This document shows positions 52,092 to 61,318 of a stretch of DNA of 64,000 bases, one piece after another (position 1 is the stretch's first letter; each line of letters opens with the position of its first letter). A program made the translations under genes and the position numbers. The stretch spans positions 1 to 64,000 of the forward strand of contig NZ_BJMN01000011.1 in NCBI RefSeq assembly GCF_006539185.1, in the 5' to 3' direction. Source of the DNA: Streptomyces gardneri (GTDB taxonomy: Bacteria; Actinomycetota; Actinomycetes; Streptomycetales; Streptomycetaceae). The notes under the pieces were generated by a model. That model did not search any database. It saw only the letters and a list, made by a program, of their open reading frames with translations, and was not told the origin of the DNA.

Positions 52092-53528
52092 GTGGCCGTG
52101 ACCGAATCAGCTCCTGCCGTCGCACCGGCCGCGCAGGTGCGGAACACGACGGGCGACGCGGCGGACAAAGGGGGCGGGTACGAGGCGATCCTGCGCCGCC
52201 AGTCGCAACGCGAGTCCGCCGCCCGCACCTACGCCCGCTCACTGCCGATCGTCCCCGTGCGGGCCCGCGGCCTGACCATCGAGGGTGCCGACGGCCGCCG
52301 TTACCTGGACTGCCTCTCCGGCGCGGGGACGCTCGCCCTCGGCCACAACCATCCCGTCGTCCTGGAAGCGATCAGAAAGGTCCTCGACTCGGGCGCCCCG
52401 CTCCACGTCCTCGACCTCGCCACCCCCCTCAAGGACGCCTTCACCTCGGAGCTGTTCGCCACGCTGCCGGCCGAACTCGCCGACAACGCCCGCATCCAGT
52501 TCTGCGGACCGGCCGGCACGGACGCCGTCGAAGCGGCCCTCAAACTCGTCCGCACCGCCACCGGCCGCGACGGCCTCCTCGCCTTCACCGGCGCCTACCA
52601 CGGCATGACCGCCGGAGCCCTCTCCGCCTCCGGCGGAGCGACCGACGTCCGCGTGACCCGGCTGCCCTACCCGCAGCAGTACCGCTGCCCCTTCGGTGTC
52701 GGCGGCGACCGCGGCGCCGAACTCGCCGCCCGCTGGACCGAAAGCCTCCTCGACGACCCCAAGAGCGGTGTCACCACCCCCGCCGGGATGATCGTCGAAG
52801 CCGTCCAGGGTGAAGGCGGGGTCATCCCCGCTCCCGACGACTGGATGCGCCGGATGCGCCGCATCACCGCCGACCGCTCCGTCCCGCTCGTCGTCGACGA
52901 GGTCCAGACCGGCGTCGGCCGCACCGGCGCCTTCTGGGCCGTCCAGCACAGCGGTGTCGTACCCGACGTGATGGTCCTCTCCAAGGCCATCGGCGGCTCC
53001 CTCCCTCTCGCCGTCATCGTCTACAGGTCCGAGCTCGACGCCTGGGAACCCGGTGCCCACGCGGGCACGTTCCGCGGCAACCAGCTCGCCATGGCCGCAG
53101 GAACGGCCACCCTCGCGTACGTCCGCGAGAACAAGCTCGCCGAACGGGCCGGCATCCTCGGCGCCCGTATCCTCGGCCGACTCCAGGGCCTCGCCGCCGC
53201 CCACCCCTGCGTCGGCGACGTCCGCGGCCGGGGCCTGATGATCGGCGTCGAACTCGTCGACCCCGACGCGGCCGGCCCGGACGACCCCGTCCCGCCCGCC
53301 GCCCCCGCGCTGGCCCTCGCAGTCCAACAGGAGTGCCTCGCCCGCGGACTCATCGTCGAACTCGGCGGCCGCCACTCCGCGGTGGTCCGCCTCCTGCCCC
53401 CGCTCACCCTCACCGACGAGCAGGCCACCGCGGTCCTCGACCGCTTCGCCGACGCCCTGGCCGCGGCCGAACGGGCCCACACCCCCACGACGGGCGCCCC
53501 CCGGACCACACCCGGACCGTCCCACTGA
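52092..53528 (+). CDS. PLP-dependent class III aminotransferase (diaminobutyrate type), siderophore operon
   Basis: A 478-residue fold-type I aminotransferase. The PLP-site Asp is in LVVDEVQTGVGRTGAF and the Schiff-base Lys298 in VLSKAIGGSLPLAV; GPAGTDAVEAALKLVRTATGR is the phosphate-binding region. It most resembles 2-oxoglutarate-dependent diaminobutyrate aminotransferases (EctB/DABA-AT). It is the first gene of the siderophore operon and probably supplies a diamino acid such as 2,4-diaminobutyrate for condensation with citrate (inference by analogy with achromobactin). GGGAGGA precedes GTG 52092. The next gene starts 37 nt after its stop. Confidence 0.9.
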   Translation: MAVTESAPAVAPAAQVRNTTGDAADKGGGYEAILRRQSQRESAARTYARSLPIVPVRARGLTIEGADGRRYLDCLSGAGTLALGHNHPVVLEAIRKVLDSGAPLHVLDLATPLKDAFTSELFATLPAELADNARIQFCGPAGTDAVEAALKLVRTATGRDGLLAFTGAYHGMTAGALSASGGATDVRVTRLPYPQQYRCPFGVGGDRGAELAARWTESLLDDPKSGVTTPAGMIVEAVQGEGGVIPAPDDWMRRMRRITADRSVPLVVDEVQTGVGRTGAFWAVQHSGVVPDVMVLSKAIGGSLPLAVIVYRSELDAWEPGAHAGTFRGNQLAMAAGTATLAYVRENKLAERAGILGARILGRLQGLAAAHPCVGDVRGRGLMIGVELVDPDAAGPDDPVPPAAPALALAVQQECLARGLIVELGGRHSAVVRLLPPLTLTDEQATAVLDRFADALAAAERAHTPTTGAPRTTPGPSH

Positions 53529-53565
53529 CCCGGAACGCCCCCGGCCCCACCCCAAGGAAGACCCC

Positions 53566-55419
53566 GTGAACGCCACCCCCAGCTCACCGGCGACCGAGAC
53601 CACCGCGCCCCTCGCCGTCGAGGAACCCACCGTCCCGCGCCAGCACATCGGACCGTACGACCCCCGGCCGCCCCGCCCGGCCTCGGCCGGAGCCATCGCG
53701 CCCGACCCCCTGGACGACCCCGACCCGCAGCGCGCCGCCGACGTGGCGACGGTCGAGAACCTGCTCCGCTGCTGGATCCGGGAGAAGAACCTGCCCGCCC
53801 CCGACTCCACCACCCTGCGCGTCCCCCTCGACGCCAGCGGCACCGCCCTCCTCGTTCCCGTCCGCTACTGGTCGGCCACCGGCTGGCACCGCTTCGGCGC
53901 CCCCTCCCTCGAAGGCCTCCCGGTCTCCGCCCCCACCGCCGACGCCGTCACCGTCGCCGCCCTGCTCAGCCGCGAGACCGGCCGCCCCGAAGGCACCGAA
54001 CTCGTAGGCCGGGTAGCCGACTCGGCCCGGCGCACCGCCGACTTCCTCACCGAGAGCCGCAGCAACCCCCACCCCCACCCGGACGCCGACCTCTTCCTCG
54101 CCGCCGAACAGTCCCTGCTGCTCGGCCACCCCCTGCACCCCACCCCGAAGAGCCGCGAAGGACTCTCCGAGGCCGAGGCCCGGCTCTACTCACCCGAACT
54201 CCACGGCTCCTTCCCCCTCCACTGGGTCGCCGTCGACCCCACCGTCCTCGCCTCCGACTCCGCCTGGACCGAGCAGGGCCGCCACGTCACCGCGGAACAG
54301 CTCACCGCCGGCCTCGCCGAGGGACTCACCCTCCCCGCCGGCACCGCACCCCTGCCCCTGCACCCCTGGCAGGCCCGCGAGCTTCTGCACCGCCCCGAGG
54401 TCCGCGAACTCCTCGACGCCGGCCTGCTCCACGACCTCGGCCTCCACGGCAGCCCCTGGCACCCCACCTCCTCCGTCCGCACCGTGCACCGACCGGGCGC
54501 ACGGGCGATGCTCAAGCTCTCCCTCGGCCTGCGCATCACCAACTCCCGCCGCGAGAACCTCCGCAAGGAACTCCACCGCGGCGTCGAGGTCCACCGGCTC
54601 CTGCGCACCGGCCTCGTCGACGAGTGGCAGGCGGCCCACCCCGGCTTCGACATCGTCCGCGACCCCGCCTGGCTCGCCGTGAACACCCTCGACGGCACCC
54701 CCGTCCCCGGGCTCGACGTCATGATCCGCCACAACCCCTTCGGGCCCGGCGACGACGCCGTCTGCATCGCCTCCCTCACCACCCCCCGCCCCTGGCCCGG
54801 GGCCACCACCATGCGCTCCCGGCTCGCCGACGTCATCGGCAAGCTCTCCACCCGCACCGGCCGCCCCACCACGGCCGTCGCCGCCGAGTGGTTCCTCCGC
54901 TACCTCGACCAGGTCGTCCGCCCCGTCCTCTGGCTCGACGGACACGCCGGCATCGCCCTGGAGGCCCACCAGCAGAACACCCTGGTGCTCCTGGACCCGG
55001 ACGGCTGGCCCGTCGGCGGCCGCTACCGCGACAACCAGGGCTACTACTTCCGCGAGTCCCACCGCGCCGAGCTGGAGAGCCGACTCCCCGGCATCGGCGC
55101 CCACAGCGACACCTTCGTCTCGGACCAGGTCACCGACGAGCGCTTCGCCTACTACCTCGGCATCAACAACATCCTCGGTCTGATCGGCGCCTTCGGTGCC
55201 CAGCACCTCGCCGACGAGCGCGTCCTGCTCGCCGCCCTCCGCAGCTTCCTCACCTCCGCCACGAGCCTGGGCTCACCCCTGCCGCACCGGCTCCTGGAGG
55301 CGGCGACCCTGCGCAGCAAGGCCAACCTCCTCACCCGCCTGCACGGCCTCGACGAGCTCGTCGGGCCGGTCGACACCCAGTCCGTCTACGTCACCGTCAC
55401 CAACCCCCTCCGCACCTGA
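53566..55419 (+). CDS. IucA/IucC-type NIS siderophore synthetase 1
   Basis: A 617-residue NRPS-independent synthetase. It contains HPLHPTPKSREGL (the conserved HPxHPxxK element), WHPTSSVRTVHRPGARAMLKLS (ATP-site S/T-x-R-T) and LEAHQQNTLVLLD in the C-terminal domain followed by FRRKxRD-like YYFRESHRAE. The family adenylates a carboxylate (often citrate) and joins it to an amine. It is the more orthodox of the two synthetases. The N-terminal ~70 residues are Pro-rich and variable. AAGGAAG precedes GTG 53566. It lies between the aminotransferase and GNAT genes in one operon. Confidence 0.94.
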   Translation: MNATPSSPATETTAPLAVEEPTVPRQHIGPYDPRPPRPASAGAIAPDPLDDPDPQRAADVATVENLLRCWIREKNLPAPDSTTLRVPLDASGTALLVPVRYWSATGWHRFGAPSLEGLPVSAPTADAVTVAALLSRETGRPEGTELVGRVADSARRTADFLTESRSNPHPHPDADLFLAAEQSLLLGHPLHPTPKSREGLSEAEARLYSPELHGSFPLHWVAVDPTVLASDSAWTEQGRHVTAEQLTAGLAEGLTLPAGTAPLPLHPWQARELLHRPEVRELLDAGLLHDLGLHGSPWHPTSSVRTVHRPGARAMLKLSLGLRITNSRRENLRKELHRGVEVHRLLRTGLVDEWQAAHPGFDIVRDPAWLAVNTLDGTPVPGLDVMIRHNPFGPGDDAVCIASLTTPRPWPGATTMRSRLADVIGKLSTRTGRPTTAVAAEWFLRYLDQVVRPVLWLDGHAGIALEAHQQNTLVLLDPDGWPVGGRYRDNQGYYFRESHRAELESRLPGIGAHSDTFVSDQVTDERFAYYLGINNILGLIGAFGAQHLADERVLLAALRSFLTSATSLGSPLPHRLLEAATLRSKANLLTRLHGLDELVGPVDTQSVYVTVTNPLRT

Positions 55420-55470
55420 ACCCGCCACCGGAGCACAAGCCCGAGCACCCGCCGAGAGGAGAGCGACACC

Positions 55471-56214
55471 GTGCCACCCACAAGACCCCCGGTAGAACCC
55501 GCCGGGGACGACACCCTCGACCTCAGGGTCGACGACCTCGTCGCCCTCCTCGCCGCCGGAGCCCCGTCACCGACCCCCAACGGGGACCCCCGCAACGGCG
55601 ACCTCTCAGTCGGCGACCCCTCTGGCGGAGCCCCCGCCGAAGGGGACCTCCTCGACTCCGTCGCCGACTGGGCCCCGACCACCACCCGCTTCGGCGTCTT
55701 CCGGCTCGTACCCGTACGCCTCGACCGCGACCTGCCGCTGCTCACCCGGTGGATGAACGACCCCGCGGTCGCGGCCTTCTGGGAGCTCGCAGGCCCCGAG
55801 ACCGTGACAGCCGAGCACCTCCGCGCCCAGCTCCAGGGCGACGGCCGCAGCGTCCCCTGCCTCGGTGTCCTCGACGACGTACCCATGAGCTACTTCGAGA
55901 TCTACCGCGCCGACCTCGACCCGCTGGCCCGGTACTACCCGGCCCGCCCCCATGACACCGGTATCCATCTCCTCGTCGGAGACGGCACCGACCGAGGCCG
56001 GGGCGTCGGCACCGCCCTCCTGCGCGCCGTCGCCGCACTCGTCCTCGACCATCGCCCCCGATGCACCCGGGTCGTCGCCGAACCCGACATCCGCAACACC
56101 CCCTCCGTCTCGGCCTTCCTCCGCGCCGGCTTCCGTCACGCGGCGGAAGTCGACCTCCCCGACAAGCGCGCCGCGCTCATGATCCGCGACCGCACCATCC
56201 GTCACTCTCTGTGA
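55471..56214 (+). CDS. IucB/AlcB-like GNAT acyltransferase of the siderophore operon
   Basis: A 247-residue acyltransferase. The first ~65 residues are a low-complexity Gly/Asp/Pro linker with repeated NGDP/VGDP motifs. The GNAT domain has LLTRWMNDPAVAAFWE, YFEIYRADLDPLARYYPARPHDTGIHLLVGD and GRGVGTALLRAVAALV for CoA binding. Relatives acylate the hydroxylated side chain amine in hydroxamate siderophores. No N-hydroxylase is encoded in this operon, so either one acts from elsewhere in the genome or the amine is acylated directly. GAGAGGAGAG precedes GTG 55471. Confidence 0.9.
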   Translation: MPPTRPPVEPAGDDTLDLRVDDLVALLAAGAPSPTPNGDPRNGDLSVGDPSGGAPAEGDLLDSVADWAPTTTRFGVFRLVPVRLDRDLPLLTRWMNDPAVAAFWELAGPETVTAEHLRAQLQGDGRSVPCLGVLDDVPMSYFEIYRADLDPLARYYPARPHDTGIHLLVGDGTDRGRGVGTALLRAVAALVLDHRPRCTRVVAEPDIRNTPSVSAFLRAGFRHAAEVDLPDKRAALMIRDRTIRHSL

Positions 56215-56275
56215 TAACCCCTCTGCCTTACATACACCGCTCGGCCCCCAGCGGTTCCCACTCCGAGGAGTCCTC

Positions 56276-58105
56276 GTGTCGACGTCCCCTGCACCCCACG
56301 ACTCCGCACAGCCCGCCACGCCCCTCGCCACCACCCCGACACCCGAGCTGCTCGCGCCCCCCGAGCTGACCTCCGCCACCTGGACCCGGGTCTCCGCCCG
56401 CCTCCTCGCCAAGGCCCTCGCCGAGTTCGCCTACGAGGAGATCGTCGAACCCGTCGCGGCCGACGACGGCGATCCCGGCCGTCACGCCCTCACACTCGAC
56501 GACGGCACCACGCTCACCTTCCTCGCCCGCCGCGGCGCCTACGGCAGCTGGCGGGTCGACGCCGACTCGATCAGCCACGAGGGCCGGCCCATGACCGACC
56601 CCCTCGACTTCCTGGTCCGCGCCCGGGGACTCCTCCGGCTCGACGGCGCCACCCTCGGCCACCTCATCCGCGAACTCTCCGCGACCCTCGCCGCCGACGC
56701 CCGCCTCGACCGCACCGCATTCACCGCCGACCGGCTCGCCGATCTGTCCTACGCCGAACTCGAAGGCCACCAGACCGGCCACCCCTGGCTCGTCCTCAAC
56801 AAGGGCCGCATCGGCTTCTCCGCCACCGACGCCGCCCGCTGGGCCCCCGAGGCGCGCCGCGCCACCCGACTGCCGTGGATCGCCGTCAGCAACCGCATCG
56901 CCGCCTACCGAGGCGTCGCCGGCCTCGAAACCCCCGACCGCCTCTACATCCGGGAACTGGACCCCGAGGTCCACGCCGCCTTCCGCGCCGAGCTCGCCGC
57001 CCGGGGCCACGAACCCGACGGCTACCTCCTGCTGCCCGTCCACCCCTGGCAGTGGGACGAGGTCCTGCTCCCGCTCTACGCCCCGGCCGTGGCCGCGGGC
57101 ACCGTCGTCCCGCTCTCCGCCGACGGCGACGTCCGCCTGCCCCAGCAGTCCGTCCGTACGTTCCTCAACACCAGCCGCCCCGACCGCCACACCGTCAAAC
57201 TCCCGCTGTCGGTGCTCAACACGCTCGTCTGGCGCGGGCTGCCCACCGAACGCACCGTCGCCGCCCCCGCCGTGACCGCCTGGGTCCACGGACTGCGCGA
57301 CGGCGACGCGTTCCTGCGGGACGAGTGCGGAGTGATCCTCCTCGGCGAAGTCGCGTCCGTCACCGTCGAGCACCCCCTTTACGACCGGCTGCCCGAAGTC
57401 CCGTACCAGTACAAGGAACTCCTCGGCGCGATCTGGCGCGAGCCGCTCCACCTGCCTCCCGGCGAGCGCGCCCGGACCCTCGCCTCGCTGCTCCACACCG
57501 ATCCGAACGGGCGGGCCTTCGTCGCGGAGCTCGTCGAGCGGTCGGGACTCGCACCCGCCGTCTGGCTCCAGCACCTCTTCGGAGCCCTGCTGCCCCCGCT
57601 GCTGCACTTCCTCTACCGGTACGGCACGGTCTTCTCGCCGCACGGCGAGAACGCGATCGTCGTCTGCGACGGCGAGGACGTCCCCGTGCGTCTGGCGATC
57701 AAGGACTTCGTCGACGACGTGAACATCAGCGCCCAGCCGCTCCCCGAGCACGACACCATGCCGGACGACGTCCGCTCGGTGCTGCTCACCGAGGAACCCG
57801 GCTTCCTCACCCAGTTCATCCATTCGGGGCTCTTCGTCGGTGTCTTCCGCTATCTCGCGCCGCTCTGCGAGGAACAACTCGATGTCCCCGAGACCGAGTT
57901 CTGGTCCCTCGTCCGCGCGGAGATCCTGCGCCACCAGGCACGCTTCCCCGAGCTGAAGGAACGCTTCGAGCTCTTCGATCTCCTCACGCCCCGGATCGAG
58001 CGGCTCTGCCTCAACCGCAACCGTCTGCACCTGGACGGCTACCGCGACCGGCCCGAGCGCCCGCACGCCGCCGTCCACGGGACCGTCCCCAACCCGCTCG
58101 CGTGA
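56276..58105 (+). CDS. IucA/IucC-type NIS siderophore synthetase 2
   Basis: A 609-residue synthetase, paralogous but distant from synthetase 1. Its equivalent of the HPxHPxxK element reads HQTGHPWLVLNKGRIGF, followed by LPQQSVRTFLNTSRPDRHTVKLP and, in the C-terminal domain, FSPHGENAIVVCDGED. Two NIS synthetases of different subclasses usually act in sequence on the two ends of citrate or a dicarboxylate. GAGGAG precedes GTG 56276. It is the last gene of the operon; the GNAT stop is 61 nt upstream and the dinG-type gene starts 50 nt downstream from its own promoter. Confidence 0.94.
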   Translation: MSTSPAPHDSAQPATPLATTPTPELLAPPELTSATWTRVSARLLAKALAEFAYEEIVEPVAADDGDPGRHALTLDDGTTLTFLARRGAYGSWRVDADSISHEGRPMTDPLDFLVRARGLLRLDGATLGHLIRELSATLAADARLDRTAFTADRLADLSYAELEGHQTGHPWLVLNKGRIGFSATDAARWAPEARRATRLPWIAVSNRIAAYRGVAGLETPDRLYIRELDPEVHAAFRAELAARGHEPDGYLLLPVHPWQWDEVLLPLYAPAVAAGTVVPLSADGDVRLPQQSVRTFLNTSRPDRHTVKLPLSVLNTLVWRGLPTERTVAAPAVTAWVHGLRDGDAFLRDECGVILLGEVASVTVEHPLYDRLPEVPYQYKELLGAIWREPLHLPPGERARTLASLLHTDPNGRAFVAELVERSGLAPAVWLQHLFGALLPPLLHFLYRYGTVFSPHGENAIVVCDGEDVPVRLAIKDFVDDVNISAQPLPEHDTMPDDVRSVLLTEEPGFLTQFIHSGLFVGVFRYLAPLCEEQLDVPETEFWSLVRAEILRHQARFPELKERFELFDLLTPRIERLCLNRNRLHLDGYRDRPERPHAAVHGTVPNPLA

Positions 58106-58123
58106 GGCCTGCGTGTGACCGGG

Positions 58124-58146
58124 CTGTCAGTGCCGCCCCGTAGGCT
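58124..58146 (+). promoter_or_regulatory. RecA-NDp/PafBC-type promoter of the dinG-type helicase
   Basis: CTGTCAGTG (58124-58132), 8 nt, then TAGGCT (58141-58146), 9 nt before ATG 58156. One base differs from the consensus upstream box and the spacing is exact. The nearby GGAAG can serve as ribosome-binding site. Confidence 0.75.
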
Positions 58147-58155
58147 GGAAGCGCT

Positions 58156-60129
58156 ATGACGAAGCCATCCCTCCCCGACCTCCTCCACGCCGCCGTCTCC
58201 GCCGTCGGCGGCACGGAGCGCCCCGGCCAGGTCACCATGGCCGAGGCCGTGGCCGAGGCCATCGACGACAATTCCCACCTCCTCGTCCAGGCCGGAACCG
58301 GCACGGGCAAGTCGCTCGGCTATCTCGTGCCGGCGCTGGCCCAGGGGGAGCGGGTCGTGGTCGCCACCGCCACGCTGGCGCTCCAGCGCCAGCTCGTCGA
58401 GCGCGACCTTCCCCGGACGGTCGACGCGTTGCATCCGCAGCTGCGTCGCCGCCCGCAGTTCGCCATGCTCAAGGGCCGGTCGAACTACCTCTGCCTGCAC
58501 CGGCTCCACGAAGGAGTTCCGCAGGACGAGGAGGACGGCCTCTTCGACCCCTTCGAGGCGGCTGCCCCCTCCAGCAAGCTGGGCCAGGACCTGCTGCGCC
58601 TGCGGGACTGGTCCGACGAGACGGAGACCGGAGACCGGGACGACCTGACCCCGGGCGTCTCCGACAAGGCCTGGTCCCAGGTCTCGGTCTCCTCCCGGGA
58701 ATGCCTGGGCGCGAGCAAGTGCGCGTACGGGGCGGAGTGCTTCGCCGAGGCGGCCCGCGAGCGCGCCAAGCTCGCCGATGTCGTCGTGACCAACCACGCG
58801 CTGCTCGCCATCGACGCCATCGAGGGCGCCCCGGTGCTCCCGCAGCACGAGGTGCTGATCGTCGACGAGGCCCATGAGCTGGTCTCCCGAGTCACCGGCG
58901 TCGCCACCGGCGAGCTCACCCCCGGCCAGGTCAACCGCGCCGTGCGCCGGTCCGCGAAGCTCGTCGACGAGAAGGTCGCCGATCAGCTGCAGACCGCAGC
59001 CGAGGGCTTCGAGCGGGTCATGGAGCTCGCACTGCCGGGCCGCCTGGAGAAGATCCCGGAGGACCTCGCCTACGCGCTGATGGCGCTGCGCGACGCGGCC
59101 CGCGCCGTGATCACGGCCCTCGGCTCCACCCGGGACCGGTCCGTGCAGGACGAGGACGCCGTCCGCAAGCAGGCCATGGCCTCCGTGGAGACGGTGCACG
59201 GCGTCGCGGAGCGGATCACCCAGGGCTCGGAGTACGACGTCGTCTGGTACGAGCGTCACGACCGCTTCGGAGCCTCGCTGCGGGTGGCTCCGCTCTCGGT
59301 CTCGGGCCTGCTGCGGGAGAAGCTCTTCACGGAGCGTTCCGTGGTCCTGGCCTCGGCCACCCTCAAGCTCGGCGGCGACTTCAACGGGGTCGGGGCCTCG
59401 CTCGGCCTCGCGCCCGAGGGCACCACGGGGGACGACCTGCCCGTCTGGAAGGGCATCGACGTCGGCTCCCCGTTCGACTACCCGAAGCAGGGCATCCTGT
59501 ACGTCGCCAAGCACCTGTCGAGGCCCGCGCGGGACGGCGAGCGGGGCGACATGCTCGACGAGCTCGCCGAGCTGATGGAGGCGGCCGGCGGCCGCACGCT
59601 CGGCCTCTTCTCCTCGATGCGGGCGGCCCAGCAGGCGGCGGAGGATCTGCGGAGCAGGATTCCGGAGCTGCCCATCCTGCTCCAGGGCGAGGACACCCTC
59701 GGTGAGTTGATCAAGAACTTCGCCGCGGACCCGAAGACCTGCCTCTTCGGCACGCTGTCGCTCTGGCAGGGTGTGGACGTGCCGGGTGCCAGCTGCCAGC
59801 TGGTGGTCATGGACAAGATCCCGTTCCCGCGCCCGGACGACCCGCTGATGAGCGCGCGCCAGAAGGCGGTCGAGGAGGCCGGTGGCAACGGCTTCATGGC
59901 GGTCGCGGCCACGCACGCGGCTCTGCTGATGGCTCAGGGCGCCGGCCGGCTCGTGCGGGCGACCGGTGACCGGGGTGTCGTCGCGGTGCTCGACCCCCGT
60001 CTGGCCACGGCGCGGTACGGCAGCTATCTCAAGTCCTCGTTGCCCGACTTCTGGTACACCACGGACCGCAACCAGGTGCGGAAGTCGCTGGCGGCGATCG
60101 ACGCGGCGTCGAAGGCGGCGAGCGACTGA
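58156..60129 (+). CDS. dinG: DinG-family ATP-dependent DNA helicase
   Basis: A 657-residue XPD/DinG-type superfamily 2 helicase. Walker A AGTGTGKS is at residues 46-53 and the DEAH box in LIVDEAHELVSRV. Cys residues around NYLCLHRL and SRECLGASKCAYGAECF fit an iron-sulphur cluster domain. The C-terminal motif GAGRLVRATGDRGVVAVLD is the helicase VI region. It unwinds 5'-3' and probably removes R-loops and D-loops during repair. Length and order match the mycobacterial DinG homologue. A damage-type promoter lies just upstream, and it converges with lexA. Confidence 0.93.
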   Translation: MTKPSLPDLLHAAVSAVGGTERPGQVTMAEAVAEAIDDNSHLLVQAGTGTGKSLGYLVPALAQGERVVVATATLALQRQLVERDLPRTVDALHPQLRRRPQFAMLKGRSNYLCLHRLHEGVPQDEEDGLFDPFEAAAPSSKLGQDLLRLRDWSDETETGDRDDLTPGVSDKAWSQVSVSSRECLGASKCAYGAECFAEAARERAKLADVVVTNHALLAIDAIEGAPVLPQHEVLIVDEAHELVSRVTGVATGELTPGQVNRAVRRSAKLVDEKVADQLQTAAEGFERVMELALPGRLEKIPEDLAYALMALRDAARAVITALGSTRDRSVQDEDAVRKQAMASVETVHGVAERITQGSEYDVVWYERHDRFGASLRVAPLSVSGLLREKLFTERSVVLASATLKLGGDFNGVGASLGLAPEGTTGDDLPVWKGIDVGSPFDYPKQGILYVAKHLSRPARDGERGDMLDELAELMEAAGGRTLGLFSSMRAAQQAAEDLRSRIPELPILLQGEDTLGELIKNFAADPKTCLFGTLSLWQGVDVPGASCQLVVMDKIPFPRPDDPLMSARQKAVEEAGGNGFMAVAATHAALLMAQGAGRLVRATGDRGVVAVLDPRLATARYGSYLKSSLPDFWYTTDRNQVRKSLAAIDAASKAASD

Positions 60130-60130
60130 T

Positions 60131-60186
60131 CCCTGCCGTGCGTGCACGGCAGGGCCCCGGGACCGGCGCAGTGGGTCCCGGGGCCC
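60131..60186. terminator. Double hairpin between convergent dinG-type gene and lexA
   Basis: CCCTGCCGTGC pairs with GCACGGCAGGG (60131-60154), then GGGCCCCGGGACC pairs with GGTCCCGGGGCCC (60152-60186). Both stems are perfect and can serve either direction. Confidence 0.88.
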
Positions 60187-60205
60187 GGTCAGAGCCGGCG
60201 AGGTG

Positions 60206-60994
60206 TCACACCCGCCGGAGCACCGCCACGACCTTGCCGAGGATGGTGGCCTCGTCACCGGGGATGGGCTGGTACGCGGCGTTGTGCGGGAGGAGCCAGA
60301 CGTGCCCGTCCTCGCGCTTGAAACGCTTGACCGTGGCCTCGCCGTCGAGCATCGCGGCGACGATGTCGCCGTTCTCCGCGACGGGCTGGCGGCGGACGGT
60401 GACCCAGTCGCCGTCACAGATGGCGGCCTCGATCATCGAGTCGCCGACGACCTTCAGGACGAACAGCTCGCCGTCGCCGACCAGCTGCCGGGGGAGCGGG
60501 AAGACGTCCTCGACGGACTCCTCGGCCAGGATCGGGCCACCGGCCGCGATCCGGCCGACCAGGGGAACGTAGGACGCGGCGGGCTTGCCCGTGGTGTCCG
60601 TCGGCTGCGTGCTCGGCTGGTCCGAGCCGCGCACCTCGTATGCCCGGGGGCGGTGCGGGTCACGGCGGAGGAAGCCCTTGCGCTCCAGAGCCATGAGCTG
60701 GTGAGCCACCGACGACGTGCTGGACAGTCCTACGGCCTGGCCGATCTCGCGCATCGACGGCGGGTAGCCGCGCCGCTGGACCGAGTCGCGGATGACCTCG
60801 ATCACCCGGCGCTGCCGGTCGGTGAGGCCGGAGCTGTCGGCCCTGATGCCTGGAGGTCGCCCGGGAAGGGCACGGGCGGGGCGCCCGGGCTCCTCGCCGT
60901 TCATGGCTGCGTCATTCATGGCGTGCACCGGCTCGAGTCGGCCCTGGGAGCGGTCCTGGGCGGTGATGGTGGCACTGTCTGCGGTGGTGGTCAC
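60206..60994 (-). CDS. lexA: SOS repressor LexA
   Basis: A 262-residue repressor. The N-terminal winged HTH is [41 protein letters not shown]. The C-terminal protease has cleavage site Ala151-Gly152 (RIAAGGPIL), Ser186 in [10 protein letters not shown] and Lys223 in ATVKRF. RecA filaments induce its self-cleavage. GTG 60994 (MTTTADSAT) is chosen with GAGAGGGG upstream; it includes a ~50-residue actinobacterial N-terminal extension. A LexA box upstream gives autorepression. It is divergent from nrdR. Confidence 0.97.
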   Translation of the reverse strand: MTTTADSATITAQDRSQGRLEPVHAMNDAAMNGEEPGRPARALPGRPPGIRADSSGLTDRQRRVIEVIRDSVQRRGYPPSMREIGQAVGLSSTSSVAHQLMALERKGFLRRDPHRPRAYEVRGSDQPSTQPTDTTGKPAASYVPLVGRIAAGGPILAEESVEDVFPLPRQLVGDGELFVLKVVGDSMIEAAICDGDWVTVRRQPVAENGDIVAAMLDGEATVKRFKREDGHVWLLPHNAAYQPIPGDEATILGKVVAVLRRV

Positions 60995-61060
60995 GTCGTC
61001 GGCCCCTCTCGAATTTGTCTCCCTGGCTGGCACAACGGTAGTGGCTTTCGAAAGGTTGCG

Positions 61061-61076
61061 CCAAACACACGTTCGA
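61061..61076 (-). promoter_or_regulatory. LexA (SOS) box of lexA
   Basis: CCAAACACACGTTCGA fits the streptomycete consensus TCGAAC-RYRY-GTTCGA: the right half and centre are perfect and the left half has two mismatches. It lies 67 nt upstream of the lexA start codon, so it is an autoregulatory operator. Confidence 0.8.
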
Positions 61077-61287
61077 GTGAAAATTCGCAGATTGCCTTAC
61101 GCGTGTATGCGTGGGGGTGTATGAGTACCGTCACTCCGCAGCACCCCGCGAGCCCAATTCGGTCATTACGGTAGCCTTCGCCGCTGGGCCGCGGGCATCC
61201 GGTGTGCCCTCCCAGTGTCGCACCCGGGAGGGCCGGGCCGTGGGAGCGGGCGATCCGCGACACGCGCAAGGGTCGGAATCGCCCCTA

Positions 61288-61304
61288 ACCCAAGATCTAG
61301 TGGT
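61288..61304 (+). promoter_or_regulatory. NrdR box 1 of nrdR-nrdJ
   Basis: ACCCAAGATCTAGTGGT resembles the NrdR box (ACACWATATATWGTGT) with its CWA-N4-TWG core. It lies 31 bp upstream of a similar second box, the paired geometry typical of NrdR operators. Confidence 0.7.
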
Positions 61305-61318
61305 TGGATGGCATCGAC

